Below the pieces are notes generated by a model that searched no databases, had not been told where the DNA came from, and was given only the letters and a program-made list of their open reading frames with translations. A stretch of DNA of 64,000 nucleotides from Skeletonema tropicum (taxonomy: Eukaryota > Bacillariophyta > Thalassiosirophyceae > Thalassiosirales > Thalassiosiraceae), in assembly GCA_037178625.1 (NCBI GenBank), contig CM074130.1, positions 3,224,001 through 3,288,000 of the forward strand. The letters run 5' to 3'. Below are positions 9,901 through 21,374 of the stretch, in pieces (the stretch's first letter is position 1; each line of letters opens with the position of its first letter). Made by a program: the position numbers and the translations under genes.

Positions 9901-10045
9901 CAGCCCACACTGGACCTCCCATATCAGCCACGAACCTCTAGCATCGCTTCTACGCACGCCAAACATCTGAGCAGTGTTATTGTGCTTGTATGGTATCACC
10001 GCCGACTGTAATGGGCCACTAGAAGCGGCTCATGCGTTAATTGAA
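6974..10045. repeat. Tandem array of a ~186-bp monomer (about 17 copies)
   Basis: The anchor GCTAATGTGCTTGTAT recurs about every 184-186 bp at roughly 7107, 7291, 7477, 7663, 7847, 8034, 8219, 8403, 8589, 8862, 9048, 9234, 9420, 9604, 9788 and 9975. Copies differ by a few substitutions. Some carry GCTGCTGGCC where others have GCTGCGCTGGCC (2 bp shorter), which explains the 184-bp spacing. Each copy is open in one frame for 60 codons, but the 2-bp variants change that frame and no copy has a conserved product, so the array reads as non-coding. Each monomer contains the palindrome GCTGGCCAGC flanked by TGTGG and CCACA, giving hairpin potential. The array ends raggedly at about 10045. Confidence 0.95.
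8731..8766. repeat. Copy of the array's left-flank junction inside the array
   Basis: The 36 bp starting AATACGCGATTTAACG at the left edge of the array (6974-7009) recur exactly at 8731-8766, interrupting a monomer. The following monomers also repeat the order seen at the left edge: the AGCTTGTATAGTATC variant is the second unit in both places. This marks a segmental duplication of the array start. Confidence 0.85.
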
Positions 10046-10504
10046 GATGATATATAATGCTTACGAGATTTTAATGGTTTTGCTGCCTGTCGGTACAATT
10101 TGAGTTTTATCAGGACTTCTACGACGAGATCTCGTTTCTGTACTTATGCTCTGCATTTGCTTTTTTTCTGGGCATTGGTAATTTGTCGTTTCTTTACTTT
10201 TTTTTCGACGATGTGGAATCTTTCCACTGAAGCAGATATTTGTTTTGTACTACATTACGTACTGATTTACAAGCGTTATTGCTGGTCGATGGGTGTGTGT
10301 TAGATGTAAAGTCTTTTTTTTTTTTGATATCTTACTTTTTTGTTAATGTACGTATTAACAATTCATGCAGACAATTTGGAAGTTATATATAGTATGCATC
10401 ACTGCCTCTTGCTATGAATGTTGAAATATCTCCTTTTGTATTTCGAAAGAAGTTTGTAATGTTTTGAAAGTGTCCCTCAAATCTAGAGATACTAAATAGA
10501 GCCA
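10046..10504. other. AT-rich intergenic region
   Basis: T-rich sequence between the satellite array and the downstream end of a convergent gene, with homopolymer T runs (for example 10312-10325). No gene, RNA or repeat was recognised. Confidence 0.4.
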
Positions 10505-11275
10505 TCAAATCATCATATTCTGAAATGCACCAAAGGTTCGATGCATTGGATTATCATGATTCTTATACTGTCGCTCAGCTCTCTCAGTTTTGTGGAATTG
10601 TATAATATCATACAGGAGCTGTGGAGTGAATCGGCGATTTAGATTGGCTTCCATGACTTGTTGACCGTTCATGTGGTCCATACCCATACCCATGCTTGAA
10701 AAGGTAGATTTCGTTGGCGAATACACTAGAATAGCCACCCCTCGTATAATCCCCTTGTAGCGTTTACAAGTATCAACTTTGTACTTGGGCAATAATTTTG
10801 CTATTTTCATTGCTGCATGATTTTTAGGACTGCTCTCGTCTAGACCATCAAACAAAAGCAGAAACGTGGCCTTCTCCCTGCCTTCCTCTTCAACTCCACT
10901 CAAGGTGTCAACCACTTCCCATCCCAATTTGTTTTGGATATAACGGTCTTGTGCACTTGGAGAATCCACGGAAGGGCAGTCAGAGAAGCATTGAATAGGA
11001 ATTCTTCTCGTAGTATTCGGAGATGGCCATAAAAAGACATTGTCATAAGCTCGCTCCGTTTTGAATTTGTCATCTGTTGGCTTGAAAAACTCATCTTCTG
11101 ATAAATTCACAGCCTTGATTGCCAATGATTTCGAGCCGCGGCTTGGCTGGACTTCATAACGCTTAGTGTTCTCATGATAAGCCTTGACGACACCTATCAT
11201 TTGGTTGAATTGGGGCTTGCTGACCAACCCATGAATTCGAACCAGGTCGCCTACGGAAAATTCGGCGTCGCTCAT
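10505..11275 (-). CDS. Hypothetical protein with N-terminal SH3-like (Mib-type) segment
   Basis: A single-exon gene for 256 residues starting at the ATG at 11275. Residues about 6-60 (FSVGDLVRIHGLVSKPQFNQ, MIGVV, RYEVQP) look like the small beta-barrel repeat found in Mib/SH3-like and tudor-like proteins, often next to MYND or ubiquitin-related domains in algae. The remaining 190 residues contain ATFLLLFDGLDESSPKNH and a Met/Gly-rich stretch (SSMGMGMDHMNG) and match no family I recognise. No signal peptide or membrane span. It shares a 351-bp divergent intergenic region with the HPF gene. Confidence 0.6.
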   Translation of the reverse strand: MSDAEFSVGDLVRIHGLVSKPQFNQMIGVVKAYHENTKRYEVQPSRGSKSLAIKAVNLSEDEFFKPTDDKFKTERAYDNVFLWPSPNTTRRIPIQCFSDCPSVDSPSAQDRYIQNKLGWEVVDTLSGVEEEGREKATFLLLFDGLDESSPKNHAAMKIAKLLPKYKVDTCKRYKGIIRGVAILVYSPTKSTFSSMGMGMDHMNGQQVMEANLNRRFTPQLLYDIIQFHKTERAERQYKNHDNPMHRTFGAFQNMMI

Positions 11276-11626
11276 GGTGCACGTGCTCCGATATTTGTAC
11301 TGCGAAACAATCTCTTACCATAGCCAGCTGCTGAGGGAGCAGATGTTAGCAATTCATGGAAGTTTGCTGTCAAAAAAGACGAGACCTCCGCTATTGACAC
11401 CAAAAGATATAGGTCTACGGGCGGAATTAGTATGGTACTCATTGGATGATGGTTTGGCTTCTTTTTAACTCGGAGGAACGAAGCGCCCGAAGCCACCTTG
11501 CTCACATACTTCACAGCAACAGTAGTGAACTTACACTTACAAACAACACAGCAGCACAACTAACTTCATCGGCAACAAGCCTCTGAATTAGAACACTTAC
11601 AAATACTACAATACGACACAATAAAC
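11276..11626. promoter_or_regulatory. Divergent intergenic region (hypothetical gene / HPF)
   Basis: 351 bp between two outward-facing start codons. It must hold both promoters and 5' UTRs. No specific element can be named. The last 100 bp before the HPF start are A/C-rich, as is common in 5' UTRs here. Confidence 0.4.
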
Positions 11627-12750
11627 ATGCGCTCATCACCTCTTATCCTTCTTACCGCGTTGGCCACATCTGATGCCTTTGCACCCAACGCCAATCTCTC
11701 CACTAGAACCATGAATGTCAACCATGGCCTTCACATGACAGTCAAAGTTCCCATCACCATCACTGGAGACAATATTGATCTGACACCTGCGCTACAAGAC
11801 TATGCGAATCAGAAACTTGAGCGCACGCTGGGAAAGCTTTCCACCGTATCAGGTGTATCAGCATGTGATGTACACTTGACCGTCAACAAGAACCCCAAGG
11901 TAAGATGATATGGTCACGCATAAATCACGATCAGGCAAAGCTTAGCGGCGTCAGCTGATCGTTACTTTACAATACGCACTCGTAGCTTGCGATCAATAGA
12001 ATTCATTCGGCTAAATTTTATATCTTTGCTTGCTAAAAATCTTTAGGTTGAGAGCGGTCATACCGCAGAGGTTGTCACATCATTGAAGGGCACGACATTC
12101 CGTGTTGCTGAGGATTCTCCAGATATGTATGCATCCATCGATTTGGTAGCTAACCGTCTTGTAAGTTTTCGTTTGGGAACAATATTTGTATATCAAACAA
12201 TTTTTACCTTTTCATCATCACATATATTGGTTCTTACACGATCAGTACTCATCTACATCATCTCGACTCACAACATAACTTCAACATACCATTAATTCAA
12301 CTTGTTCACAGGCAAGAAAGCTCCGCAAATACAAAGAGCGTAGGTTGGAAGGTTACCATGGAGGACCTCACATGGGAGAAAATCTTGCTGATGTATTGAA
12401 TGGAATTGAAGTAGAGGAGGAGGACGAAGCAGCAGATGATGCAGAGAATTACATTGATCCAGAACAAGCTGTAGTTACCAAAGTAAAGAGGTGAGACATG
12501 TTGTATTGCCAATTCTCACTGCAGCATTCAATGTTGATGAACATGAGTATCTAATTTCTTCTTATTCTCATTTGCCATCTTGCTCGTTAGCTTTGACTTG
12601 AGTTCACCAATTTCTATTAAGGAGGCTATCTTCGCACTTGATTACATTGACCACGACTTTTATGTGTTCCGCGACGAAGAAACAAATGAAGTTAGCGTTG
12701 TATACAAGAGGAATGCTGGCGGAGTTGGTCTCATTCAGCCTGAGCAGTAA
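11627..12750 (+). CDS. Plastid ribosome hibernation factor, long HPF / PSRP1 type
   Basis: Four exons: 11627-11899, 12047-12160, 12312-12490 and 12591-12750. They total 726 nt (241 residues), and every intron has a GTAAG or GTGAG donor and an AG acceptor. The signal peptide ends in DAFAP, a classic plastid-import motif. The HPF/YfiA domain follows (VPITITGDNIDLTPALQDYA, KLERTLGKL, VHLTVNKNPKVESGHTAEV, DMYASIDLVANRLARKLRKYK). After an acidic linker comes the C-terminal dimerisation domain of long HPFs (SPISIKEAIFALDYIDHDFY, VVYKRNAGGVGLIQPEQ). In plastids and bacteria such proteins occupy the 30S decoding site, and long forms dimerise idle ribosomes. Reading frames join exactly at all three junctions. 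Confidence 0.93.
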
Positions 12751-13332
12751 TGCTGGCTTCGGTGACGAAGTAGAATATTATCAAGTGGAAACTCGATTTG
12801 CATTGAAAGAGTGCCACCACAAGTATACCACTTAGATCAGGGAAGGCTGAGACTGAGTGCAACTGTCATCATACTTCAGTGTAAACATTTTGGTTACAAA
12901 ACAAGTTGGTTCTTTAGAGTTAGAGAAGATAGGAATCACTAAGTATACTTAGTACATTATCAGTAACTATCAGATGTTTTTTGATTGGAACACTTGAATC
13001 TGAAGAGATGATTGCATACATGAATGCAGCATCTTACTACTTAGCACCATCATGATTTGGATTCGAGCTGCCTGATTCTCCTTTTATTTGCAAGAGTTGC
13101 CATACATACAAACAGAGAGGAGACTCTTCACTCTTCTCCCGGTCGATGGACGGACAGACTGAAATCTTGAACGTGAAACGTGAGTACGTGGAACGCGATG
13201 AGCAACTGACGCCCATGGTTGTTTTGCAATCAAGTTGCACAACAAATCTTCATCAGTCGCAGTACGTAGTGGAAAAGCATAGTAGCAACGCTTATACTAT
13301 TTGTGGCGTCTCTTATCATTGCACTGTTTACA
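12751..13332. other. Intergenic region
   Basis: About 580 bp between two plus-strand genes. No gene, tRNA or repeat was recognised. It should hold the HPF 3' UTR and the promoter of the zinc-ribbon gene. Confidence 0.4.
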
Positions 13333-15020
13333 ATGAAGTTCAATTCACTGGCTACCGCAGCGCTTATTATTGGGCCTTCTGCTATAGATGCCTTCGTCAT
13401 CAACTCCTCAAGGGCTCGCATGAGTTCAATGAGCATGTCAGCAGCATCGGATGTTGATTTCGATTCCATTCTCGGGGAAGGATCATCTTTTGAAAGTGCT
13501 GCGAATGAGTTGAAGTCCGAAGATTCATCAGCGCCTGTAATTCGTGTTCCAGATGGTTCTCCTGCCGCCAGTGTCACTATGGCCAGTGCTGTAGCATCAT
13601 CAGATCTCTATGGAGACGACTTGGCGTTGGAAGACGATGTTTCAGCTGAAGAGGGTGCATTCATGGAAGAAACGGCAGTATCTGCTTCAGATCCTCTACT
13701 AAACAATGAAATTTTGAAGCGTCAGCATGAGAAAAAAGTATTGAAGGAACAACGAAAAGCTGCAGGTGGTATGATGCGCTACGTCAAGAACCCTTTGCTA
13801 CTTGTGAAAGGAAAGGATTTCTCGGACGTCACCCTTACTATTTTCATTCCCGCCGTTGTGTCATTCGTTGCCATTAGAAAGGTTGCAAACATCGGACTTG
13901 GCAAGCTTACTGATAAGGCTGATGGTCTCTACGAGAGAGCTGCAAGCGAAATTGCTTATCATGTTGGGGATTACGAAGAGATGGAAGCAACCTACAAGGA
14001 TTACAGAAAGAAGCTTTGGTTCAACGGTGCACCAAGCTTCATAAACTCCCAGCTTGTGAAGAGACTTGCTGTAGCTTACTGCAGAGAAGTGAGCGTGACA
14101 CCTAAGTCTGTCAGGTAAGTATCTTTCTCTTGGAACTTCTTTGCGTTACGTATTTATGTGTTTATCGGGAAACTCTCAAAATATCTCATTTGTTCCAACC
14201 TTAAATAGCTCGCTTGCATACCTCTTGAATATGATGAAAATTCCTGATGACGAAGCAGCAGAGAGTTTTGTGACTGCATGCAGAGAGAACCCCAACAGTA
14301 TGGCCATCGCATCGAAGGTTTTGTTCTATTCTGATCATGTTTTTAAAGCAGAATCTGCTAAGAAGAAGATGTCTCCATTGATCAAGCAGCTTTCGCTAAT
14401 GTTCGGAGGTGTCGAAGAAGTTCAACAGCAGCAAAAGTGAGTATAGATCCCTTACAAATATCTTTCCGATTGAATTTGAGTGTAGATGCTCAACATCGTG
14501 CTGTTTCTTTGTTCACAGGGATATGGCTGAGTCTGCATACAGAGATGCTGTGGCTGAAGCTGGACCAGGACAAAAAAAGCTCACTGAGGGTTGGAAAGTG
14601 CTTGGTTTAGACAAGGAGACTGCCACTAGTATTTTCGAAGAGACGAAAAAGTTAGGATTCTTGAGCCGACAGGAACTCTTTGAGAAAGATGAAAAGGACA
14701 TGAAGGCGGCAGCTCGGGCAGAAGAGCAGAAAATCAGAGAAGATTTGATCAGTTCAATTGATAAGGATGGAAATCTGATTGATCCCGATTCCGATGTTGA
14801 CCCAGATAAATTGATCACTGACGAAGACTTGGATAAGGAAATAGAAGACGATGACGACGATGATGCTCCAGCGTCTGGTGGCGCGAAGGAGTGTGGTAAC
14901 TGCGGATACACTATGTTCATTGCTAAGGGCAGAGAAGGAAGGTTCTTCTCAAGTGGCTTTACCTGTCCGCAATGTGGCGCTGGTAGAGACCAGTTCAAAG
15001 ACATTGAAGTGGATTTGTAA
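13333..15020 (+). CDS. Plastid-targeted membrane protein with rubredoxin-like zinc ribbon
   Basis: Three exons (13333-14114, 14209-14436, 14519-15020) join to 1512 nt, 503 residues. The ATG at 13333 starts a signal peptide (MKFNSLATAALIIGPSAIDAF) with the DAF cleavage motif. A variable acidic segment precedes a conserved core. The core begins MMRYVKNPLLLVKGKDFSDV, and one hydrophobic stretch (VTLTIFIPAVVSFVAI) may span a membrane. It continues through a helical region (LYERAASEIAYHVGDYEEME, QLVKRLAVAYCREV, SLAYLLNMMKIPDDEA). After a highly acidic run (EDDDDDDAP) comes CGNCGYTMF...TCPQCGA, a two-knuckle CxxC...CPxC rubredoxin-type metal site. Such C-terminal rubredoxin-like knuckles occur in plant and algal thylakoid proteins linked to photosystem assembly or redox. 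The specific function here is unknown. Confidence 0.75.
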
Positions 15021-15262
15021 TGAGATGATGCTTGTACGACTCAAACTTCATAAAACTAAGGGATCATTTTGCGTTGAGTACTCAAGGCCAATACTTCTAT
15101 AAAAACAACTCTCCACTTGTTGTGCTTTGATACCTCAGAGCTAAGGACAACGAGTTGCCCCAAATCCCAAATCATATTATTTCGCTCATGTTGTCTGTAC
15201 TGTGCAATAATCTAAGAACCTGTACTAACGATATTTTGGATAACGACTCGATCATTAACAAG

Positions 15263-15334
15263 TCCGAGATAGTATAGTGGCTAGTATCCCCGCCTGTCAC
15301 GCGGGAGACCGGGGTTCGATTCCCCGTCTCGGAG
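15263..15334 (+). tRNA. tRNA-Asp (anticodon GTC)
   Basis: A 72-nt cloverleaf. The acceptor stem is TCCGAGA/TCTCGGA with G as discriminator. The anticodon loop CTGTCAC is closed by CCGC/GCGG, and the T-arm is CCGGGG-TTCGATT-CCCCG. B-box-like GGTTCGATTCC is present. No intron and no encoded CCA. Confidence 0.95.
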
Positions 15335-15757
15335 GTTGCTTTTGCATTTTTCCACAATTTTGAATGTTGCTTTTTGCATGATGTTGTGTCTGCCCACCAC
15401 AACACACCTTGTTCAATTTGCAATCAACCCCTCTTTCTTGATGACAAACCAATGGCAAATACATATGATTGACAATCAGGCAGCGTATTTGCAGAGCTCT
15501 AACTTAGCCATCATTACCACGAATGAGAACAACAGGTTTCACACAGAGGTGTGGTAAAATATGAATAGTTGTACGCCCTTCATGCCATTATTCTAAGACT
15601 AACCCTCACCACTTGAAACCTCAAACCCCAGCAAACTTATTGCTTTAACGACGAAGGAGTGTCCAAAAAGCAGGTGCCAATGGACTATGAGAGGCCTCAA
15701 AGAGCAAAAGAGGAAGAAGGCTGCAAAAACAAAACACTCTTCCGGTGGCAAAAAGAG
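15335..15757. other. Spacer between the two tRNA genes
   Basis: About 420 bp with no recognised gene. A GAAGG/AAAGAG-rich stretch near 15700-15760 precedes the downstream end of tRNA-Gln. Confidence 0.4.
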
Positions 15758-15830
15758 AAGTCCGACCGAGATTCGAACTCGGGTTATTGGAATCAGAACC
15801 CAATGTGATAACCACCTACACTATCGGACC
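15758..15830 (-). tRNA. tRNA-Gln (anticodon CTG)
   Basis: A 73-nt cloverleaf on the minus strand. The acceptor stem is GGTCCGA with TCGGACT, so the first pair is a G-U wobble. The D-arm contains TAGTGTAGGTGGTTATCAC. The anticodon loop TTCTGAT gives CTG, and the T-arm is CCGAG-TTCGAAT-CTCGG. The D-arm and T-arm sequences are typical of eukaryotic tRNA-Gln. No intron. Confidence 0.93.
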
Positions 15831-16027
15831 GCTGTTGTAAGTCGAAACGAAATGACAACTATGTACAGATAAAAACCAGAAGTAAGTAACTTGACTGAAA
15901 AGATTTGGTATTGTAAACATCGATGATTCATCCACCTCCATCCTCCTCCTGGCCTGCATCTGCTGGTTGCTGGTCTCGGTCTTCGGCATTCTAAAATCTG
16001 GCACGCAATCATCATATTGCTTGGAAG

Positions 16028-18454
16028 ATGAGCAGGCGATCATATTCTTGCCGGCATCGGCAGCTCTCCGCAGAGGTGATGATGTTTGTACTAGCGGTGG
16101 CATTGCTAAGCATAAGGAAGACGCAGGCTTGGGTGCAGCCGCCACTATCAAAGTGTTCTATCCCAATGCAACCCAAATCCAATGTCAGATTCATTAAGAT
16201 AGAAGTACTATCCTCATCAAATAATGAAGAGGACGCTGAAGGCCGGATTCCTTTTTTTGCAAGGGCGTTGCAAAAGATAAGAAAAAAGGAAGATATTACT
16301 GATGCTGATGCTGATGCTGATGCCGATGCTGATGAAGGAGATATTCAGCAATCACCATTACTGCTTGACACTAAAGAGGAGATAGCACCCGATTCTGAAA
16401 CCGACAAATTGCAAGCACTAGCAAAGAAAACACGGCTGGAAGCAGAGAAGATGGATCTGACGCTCACTCTATCAAAAATTGAGAAGTTGGAGACAAAAAT
16501 TTCATCCATCAATGGGGAGCAGTCGAGCAAACATTCCGATATGCGTTCCGATATTCTTACAGAAACCCAGTCGTTGATGCGCAAACTCAATCCTCCAATA
16601 ATAGAGAAGAAGACTGATTCCAATCAGCCACTAGACAGCGAAATTTCAAGTAAACCAGATACTACTTCGCCGCAAGATGTATTAAAACAAATAGAAAACG
16701 AGCAATTACCTGTCCTCAGTGATGACAAACGTGACGATGCGATTGAAGGGTTTGATAAGTTACCGCAACAGATCAAAGATATGATGGCCAGGTCAGTGGG
16801 CATGGAAGATGGCTCAAATGCAACTGCAGTAGTAGAGAAGCTCATGGATGAGAATCGTTTATATGAAGGAGATGACGACGACCAAGGAAAATTCAATATG
16901 ATTGCAAAAGCTGACGATTTTGAAGATATCTTTGTTGATATTGAGATGGCCGAAGTAAATGCTTTTGTGAGAAGCTTACTTCCAGAAGTTACTCGGAAAG
17001 AAGGTGTGAAAGAAGAATACATTGAAGAATTCTGCTCTGATGTGTTGGGTAAAGATGTCTTCAATCCTACAGGTAAGCCAGAAAACGTTCCAGGCGGGTT
17101 CATAATCAGAGGGGAGGGCAAAGTGAAGCCAATTGACGGCAAAGATTATGGAGACGTCCTCATCGATGCTTTGGACAAAAAGATGGCGAAAACGTCACTA
17201 GTGGGAAAGATTCAAGCGTACTACATTGTAAGTTCGCATCATCATATTTTTGTATACTCCTATCATTTTGATTGCGCAAACTAATTCCACAACTTAACAA
17301 CAACAACAACAATGATGATGACGCTTTTACAAACTCAACAAAACAAACATTGAATGCAAAAATGATTGCAACAGCTTGATCCGACACCAGCTAGTGGAGA
17401 AGAAATTTTGAATGAAGAAGATGAGCAACCTTTGATATTGGTGACGAATGCCGACATTTCTCCTACGACTGGTCCATTGGTCAAGCCTGGCATTACATTC
17501 TTAGGTCTTGCATCTATTTGCATTTTTGCTCTTGGATCTTTTTCGTTCAATGAAGAGATGATGAACCAATTGTCACAAACACCAGACGGCTTTGACGGAT
17601 TGTATGACCTTTCGCTACCACTTGCGTTGGCAATATTGTCAACGCAACTGGCACATGAAGCTGGGCACTTGATCTTTGCTTTAAAAGAAGGCGTAAGTAA
17701 TTCATCACGAATGTGTCTCAATTGTTGACCTTGCATGTGATGATCTCGTCTCATTTATTTGGCCTCCATCCATTCCTCCACTCGGCAGATCGACATTGGT
17801 CTCCCGACACTCGTGCCGGGTATTCAATTTGGACTATCTGGCAGCATCACGCCTATAAAATCTTCTCCGAAGAATATCAAAGCTTTGTTTGATTTCTCGA
17901 TTGCTGGTCCTTTATTTGGGATACTTGCCTCTGCCATCTTACTTTACAACGGGTTGGAAATCACAGCGTTCATGGATTTGAACGCTCAGGAACAATTACC
18001 AAGCATTCCAGTCGAGATGCTTAGAATATCAGCATTAGGAGGCGGTGCAATTGAATATCTACTTGGCGACGGCCTACTTAACTCACCCAATCCGGCAGAA
18101 GATCTAATCAAACTTCACCCTTATGCAATCGCTGGCTTTGGAGGGCTCGTCATAAATGCACTTAGCTTATTGCCGATTGGAAATACAGACGGAGGAAGAA
18201 TAGCAGTTGCATTTTTTGGTCGGAGCTTTGCACGCGTAACACAAGGCTTTTTCATTCTCAGTTTAGCATTTGCGGGATTATTTGGAGCAGATCAGACGAA
18301 TGTATTATTGTGCTATGCTATTTTCACTCAATTTTGGCAGAAGGAACCGGAGGTACCTTGTAGGAATGAGGTCGACGAGCTGGATAGTCTCAGAGGCTTC
18401 GCAGCAATAGCGTTATCTGTTTTGGTGCTTTTGATACTGACACCTATGAACTGA
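16028..18454 (+). CDS. Plastid EGY/S2P-type membrane metalloprotease (paralog A)
   Basis: Three exons (16028-17227, 17375-17692, 17789-18454), 2184 nt, 727 residues. A start at the internal ATG 16079 would give a tighter signal peptide (MMFVLAVALLSIRKTQAW-VQP). The family cuts substrates within the membrane; plant EGY1/EGY2 act in thylakoid and envelope membranes. Zinc ligands are HEAGH in exon 2 (about residue 493), with the third-ligand region IGNTDGG in exon 3. Also conserved are PTLVPGIQFGLSGSI, SSPKN, FSIAGPLFG, and SALGGGAIEYLLGDGLLN. The N-terminal half is a variable soluble region with a (Asp-Ala)n run from a GATGCT microsatellite near 16297-16335, a coiled segment (LEAEKMDLTLTLSKIEKLE), and a VPGGFIIRGEGK block shared with paralogs B and C. 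It converges on paralog B with 135 bp between stops. Confidence 0.9.
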
Positions 18455-18589
18455 GGTTGTTGACGCTTGCATCTCTCGCCGTCGCGGCAGTGCTAATCTT
18501 TAGCTTTGCTGAAAGCTGCTAGCATATTTACTCTCAATATAACAAAACAAAATAAATATGCAACCAGCAGTTACCCGCCCATGCTGTAT

Positions 18590-21374
18590 TTACTTTATTA
18601 CTGCATTGGGATCAGAGTAAGAATAGGTCAAGAAGAGCGCAACTCCTGCAACGAATACTCTCGAAAAATCAACATCGTCTATCTCGTTTCTCATTGGAAT
18701 TTCAAGCTCGCTCTGAGCGAAAACCACGAAGCCAAAGTAGAACAGCAACAGGTCTGATTCCCCCGAAAAGCCCAACACGAACATGAGTAGCAATGAAAAG
18801 AACGTCACTCCTTGGGATCCACTGCGCCCGAATATAGCCATCGCCACTCGTCCACCATCTGTTCTGCCAACTGGAACCATTGCAAGGGCATTGACAAACA
18901 GCGAAAGGAAACCAGCTATAGCAAATGGATGCAGTGCTATCATTGTTGACGCAAGAAGCTGGGCCCCTTCAGCAGACGCCGGTACGTTGAGCACTCCATT
19001 TCCCAAGAAGATATCCACCAGTCCTCCTCCCAAGCTGCTTTGTCTCAATACAGCGAGAGGAAGACCTGGAAAGTTCGCGATTGTGGCTGCGTCAGCAGTG
19101 GCGGTCAAACCCAATCCATACGATAAGACAAGTATTGAACAAATCATCCCTGCCAATGGACCTGCAACAGCAAACTCCAGTAGGTCCTGCTTATTCTTTG
19201 GCGAACTCTTTAGAGTGGTGATCGAACTGGTAATGCCACTCAAGATACTGGGTACTAGAGTTGGAACAGATATCTCAAATTTCTTTGAATTTGCAACTGC
19301 AAGATGAGCCACTTCATGAACTAGTTGTAACGCAATGAAAGTCAAGAACAAAGGAATTGACATATCCGACAGCCAAGACATATCAACCGGCATACCAGCA
19401 TCTGATAAGTCCATGGCTTCGTTTGCCTTGTCCAACAGCTTCGAGTTGGACAAGAAAGGATAAATGGAGCCGTACCATGTTGTAGCGATACCTAGAGAAG
19501 TAATAAGTGTGCGCAAAATGACCTCTGGTTCGCGTGCAACGTTGGGTCCAGCAATAAACAAGACTTGAGGCCAGTTGAAGGGGTCAATAATTCCATCCTC
19601 GATATCTGGAAAGGGATCCTTCAGTACGAAGAAACTTATCTTTTCCCTTAATCGTGCATCGTTGGCTACACGCTTATCAAGCTTGTCAATGAGCTCACCG
19701 CCTGAACTACATTTGTTCGTTCCCCGAACAATCTGCACACAAAAGAAAATTGGTTGCATCTGTAAGCACGAATTCCACAAGTTTGCAAACAAATAAGAAG
19801 AGAGCAGCATTTACTTACATATCCCCCTGGCACCGAGATAGGATTACTGCTTGGGATGAACGAGTTAGTTGATGCGACAACATCATTCATGAAGGCGTCA
19901 ACAAGCCTTTTATCCGGTGTTTCATCCTCTTTGCGTGTAGATTTGGGGTACAGACTTTCAATCATGAAGGAAAGATCGCCACCTTTCTTCCCAGCTGATG
20001 TTCCATTCAAAGCATCTTCAGGTGAAAAAAGACGACTGAATGCACCGGGATTTTCAACGTCCATGCGTTCTCCATCTTTTCCAATATCACCTTTTTGATT
20101 ATCTCCAAACATACCAAAGAATCCACCTTTCTTGTTCTTGTTTTCGTATTCCTCTTCCAACAACATTAAGGCCATTTCAGTATCATTGAATTCTTTCGAG
20201 TAAATGTTTTTCAAAAACGTGGGTATTTGGTCGAGTTCCTCAACTTTCTCTTGAATTTGTTCTTTTGTAAACTTTGGTTTGTCTAGCTTGTTCCCATCAT
20301 CCCCAGATTGTTCATATGCTCTCTCTAACATTCTCCTTGCCTCTTCCCTTTCAGATTCATCTGTAAAGTCTGACTTTCGAAGGATATCTTCATAACCAAT
20401 GTTGTCATCGTAGAGTTTTAGAACGATATCCGTAGCATTCAATCGATTAACAGCACCAGGAGTGTTGTCGTCTACACCATAACCAGCAATTTTGCAACGA
20501 GGATACGCATGAATTCAGGTGCTTCATTGAATTTCTGTACTCGTTCTTCTAATGCTTCAGATGACAAGGTAGATTTTGACACTGTGATCGGTTGAGATTG
20601 CACAGAAGAATCATCGGCGACAACAGGAGTCGAAACTTTCGTGACAGCTGGAGCAGGAGGTGCTACTGGTTTGATCTCCCCCTTTTCATTAGTAATAAGT
20701 TGTGATTTCAACCTGAGTAATTCTTCCTCTAACGACTTTTGACTTTTAGGATCATCATTCTCCTTCTTCTTCATTAACTCCAATTGGGAATTTAATTTGT
20801 CAATCTTCTCCAGTGTTAGTTCCACTGTGCGCTTTTCAGCTTCTAAACGAATGCGTCCTGCCTGTGCACGAAGCTCTTCTGCTGCCTGTGCTGGTGTTTT
20901 CACTTCCACTACAGGTGGCTGAGGTGGTGTTGGCGGTGGCAGTTGTACTTGTGGCTCAGTGGGCACATCACTTGCTTCAACAACATTTACTTCTTCAGAA
21001 CTTTCAGTTGTTGAATCTCTTGCTCTCGTCTCAAGAAAGTCGGATGCAAAGAATGGCGTTGCTAGCTTTTCTTCTTCCTCAACTACCGCAGCAGTTGATG
21101 ATAATAATTGTTCATCGCCTTCATCTTTGCTTTCTTGTTCATCGTCATCGCCACCATTGCCACCCCTATCTTTCACTTTTCGTAACAGATCACGAAAAAG
21201 TCCCACGGAAACATCGCGTCGGTAACTATTAGCGTTGTAGGTGGATGGTGATGCAATAAGAACTCCTTTTTTGTCTCCAATGTGAGTGGGTGTCGGATGC
21301 AATCTAGAGGGAGTATGGAAGGCGCTAGCGCTGCAGACAGTCGCCAGCGCGATGTATAGCTGCATACTATGCAT
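18590..21374 (-). pseudogene. Plastid EGY/S2P-type metalloprotease (paralog B), one frameshift in this sequence
   Basis: Two exons read leftward: 21374-19819 and 19732-18590, with an 86-bp GTAAGT...GCAG intron. The signal peptide ends in SASAF-HTP. The order matches paralogs A and C: acidic linker, Pro-rich segment, coil (LEAEKRTVELTLEKIDKLNS), VPGGY-IVRGTNK across the intron, HEVAH zinc motif, PTLVPSILSGITSSI, FAVAGPLAG and VGRTDGGR. The frame breaks at a T4 run (20490-20493; AAAA in coding sense). One more A would convert ...VAKLLVMV-stop into VAKIAGYG, matching paralog C (AKTAGY). Exon lengths sum to 2699 nt, one short of a multiple of three. Everything else is intact, so a sequencing error or very recent mutation is more likely than an old pseudogene. 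The repaired length would be about 899 residues. Confidence 0.82.
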
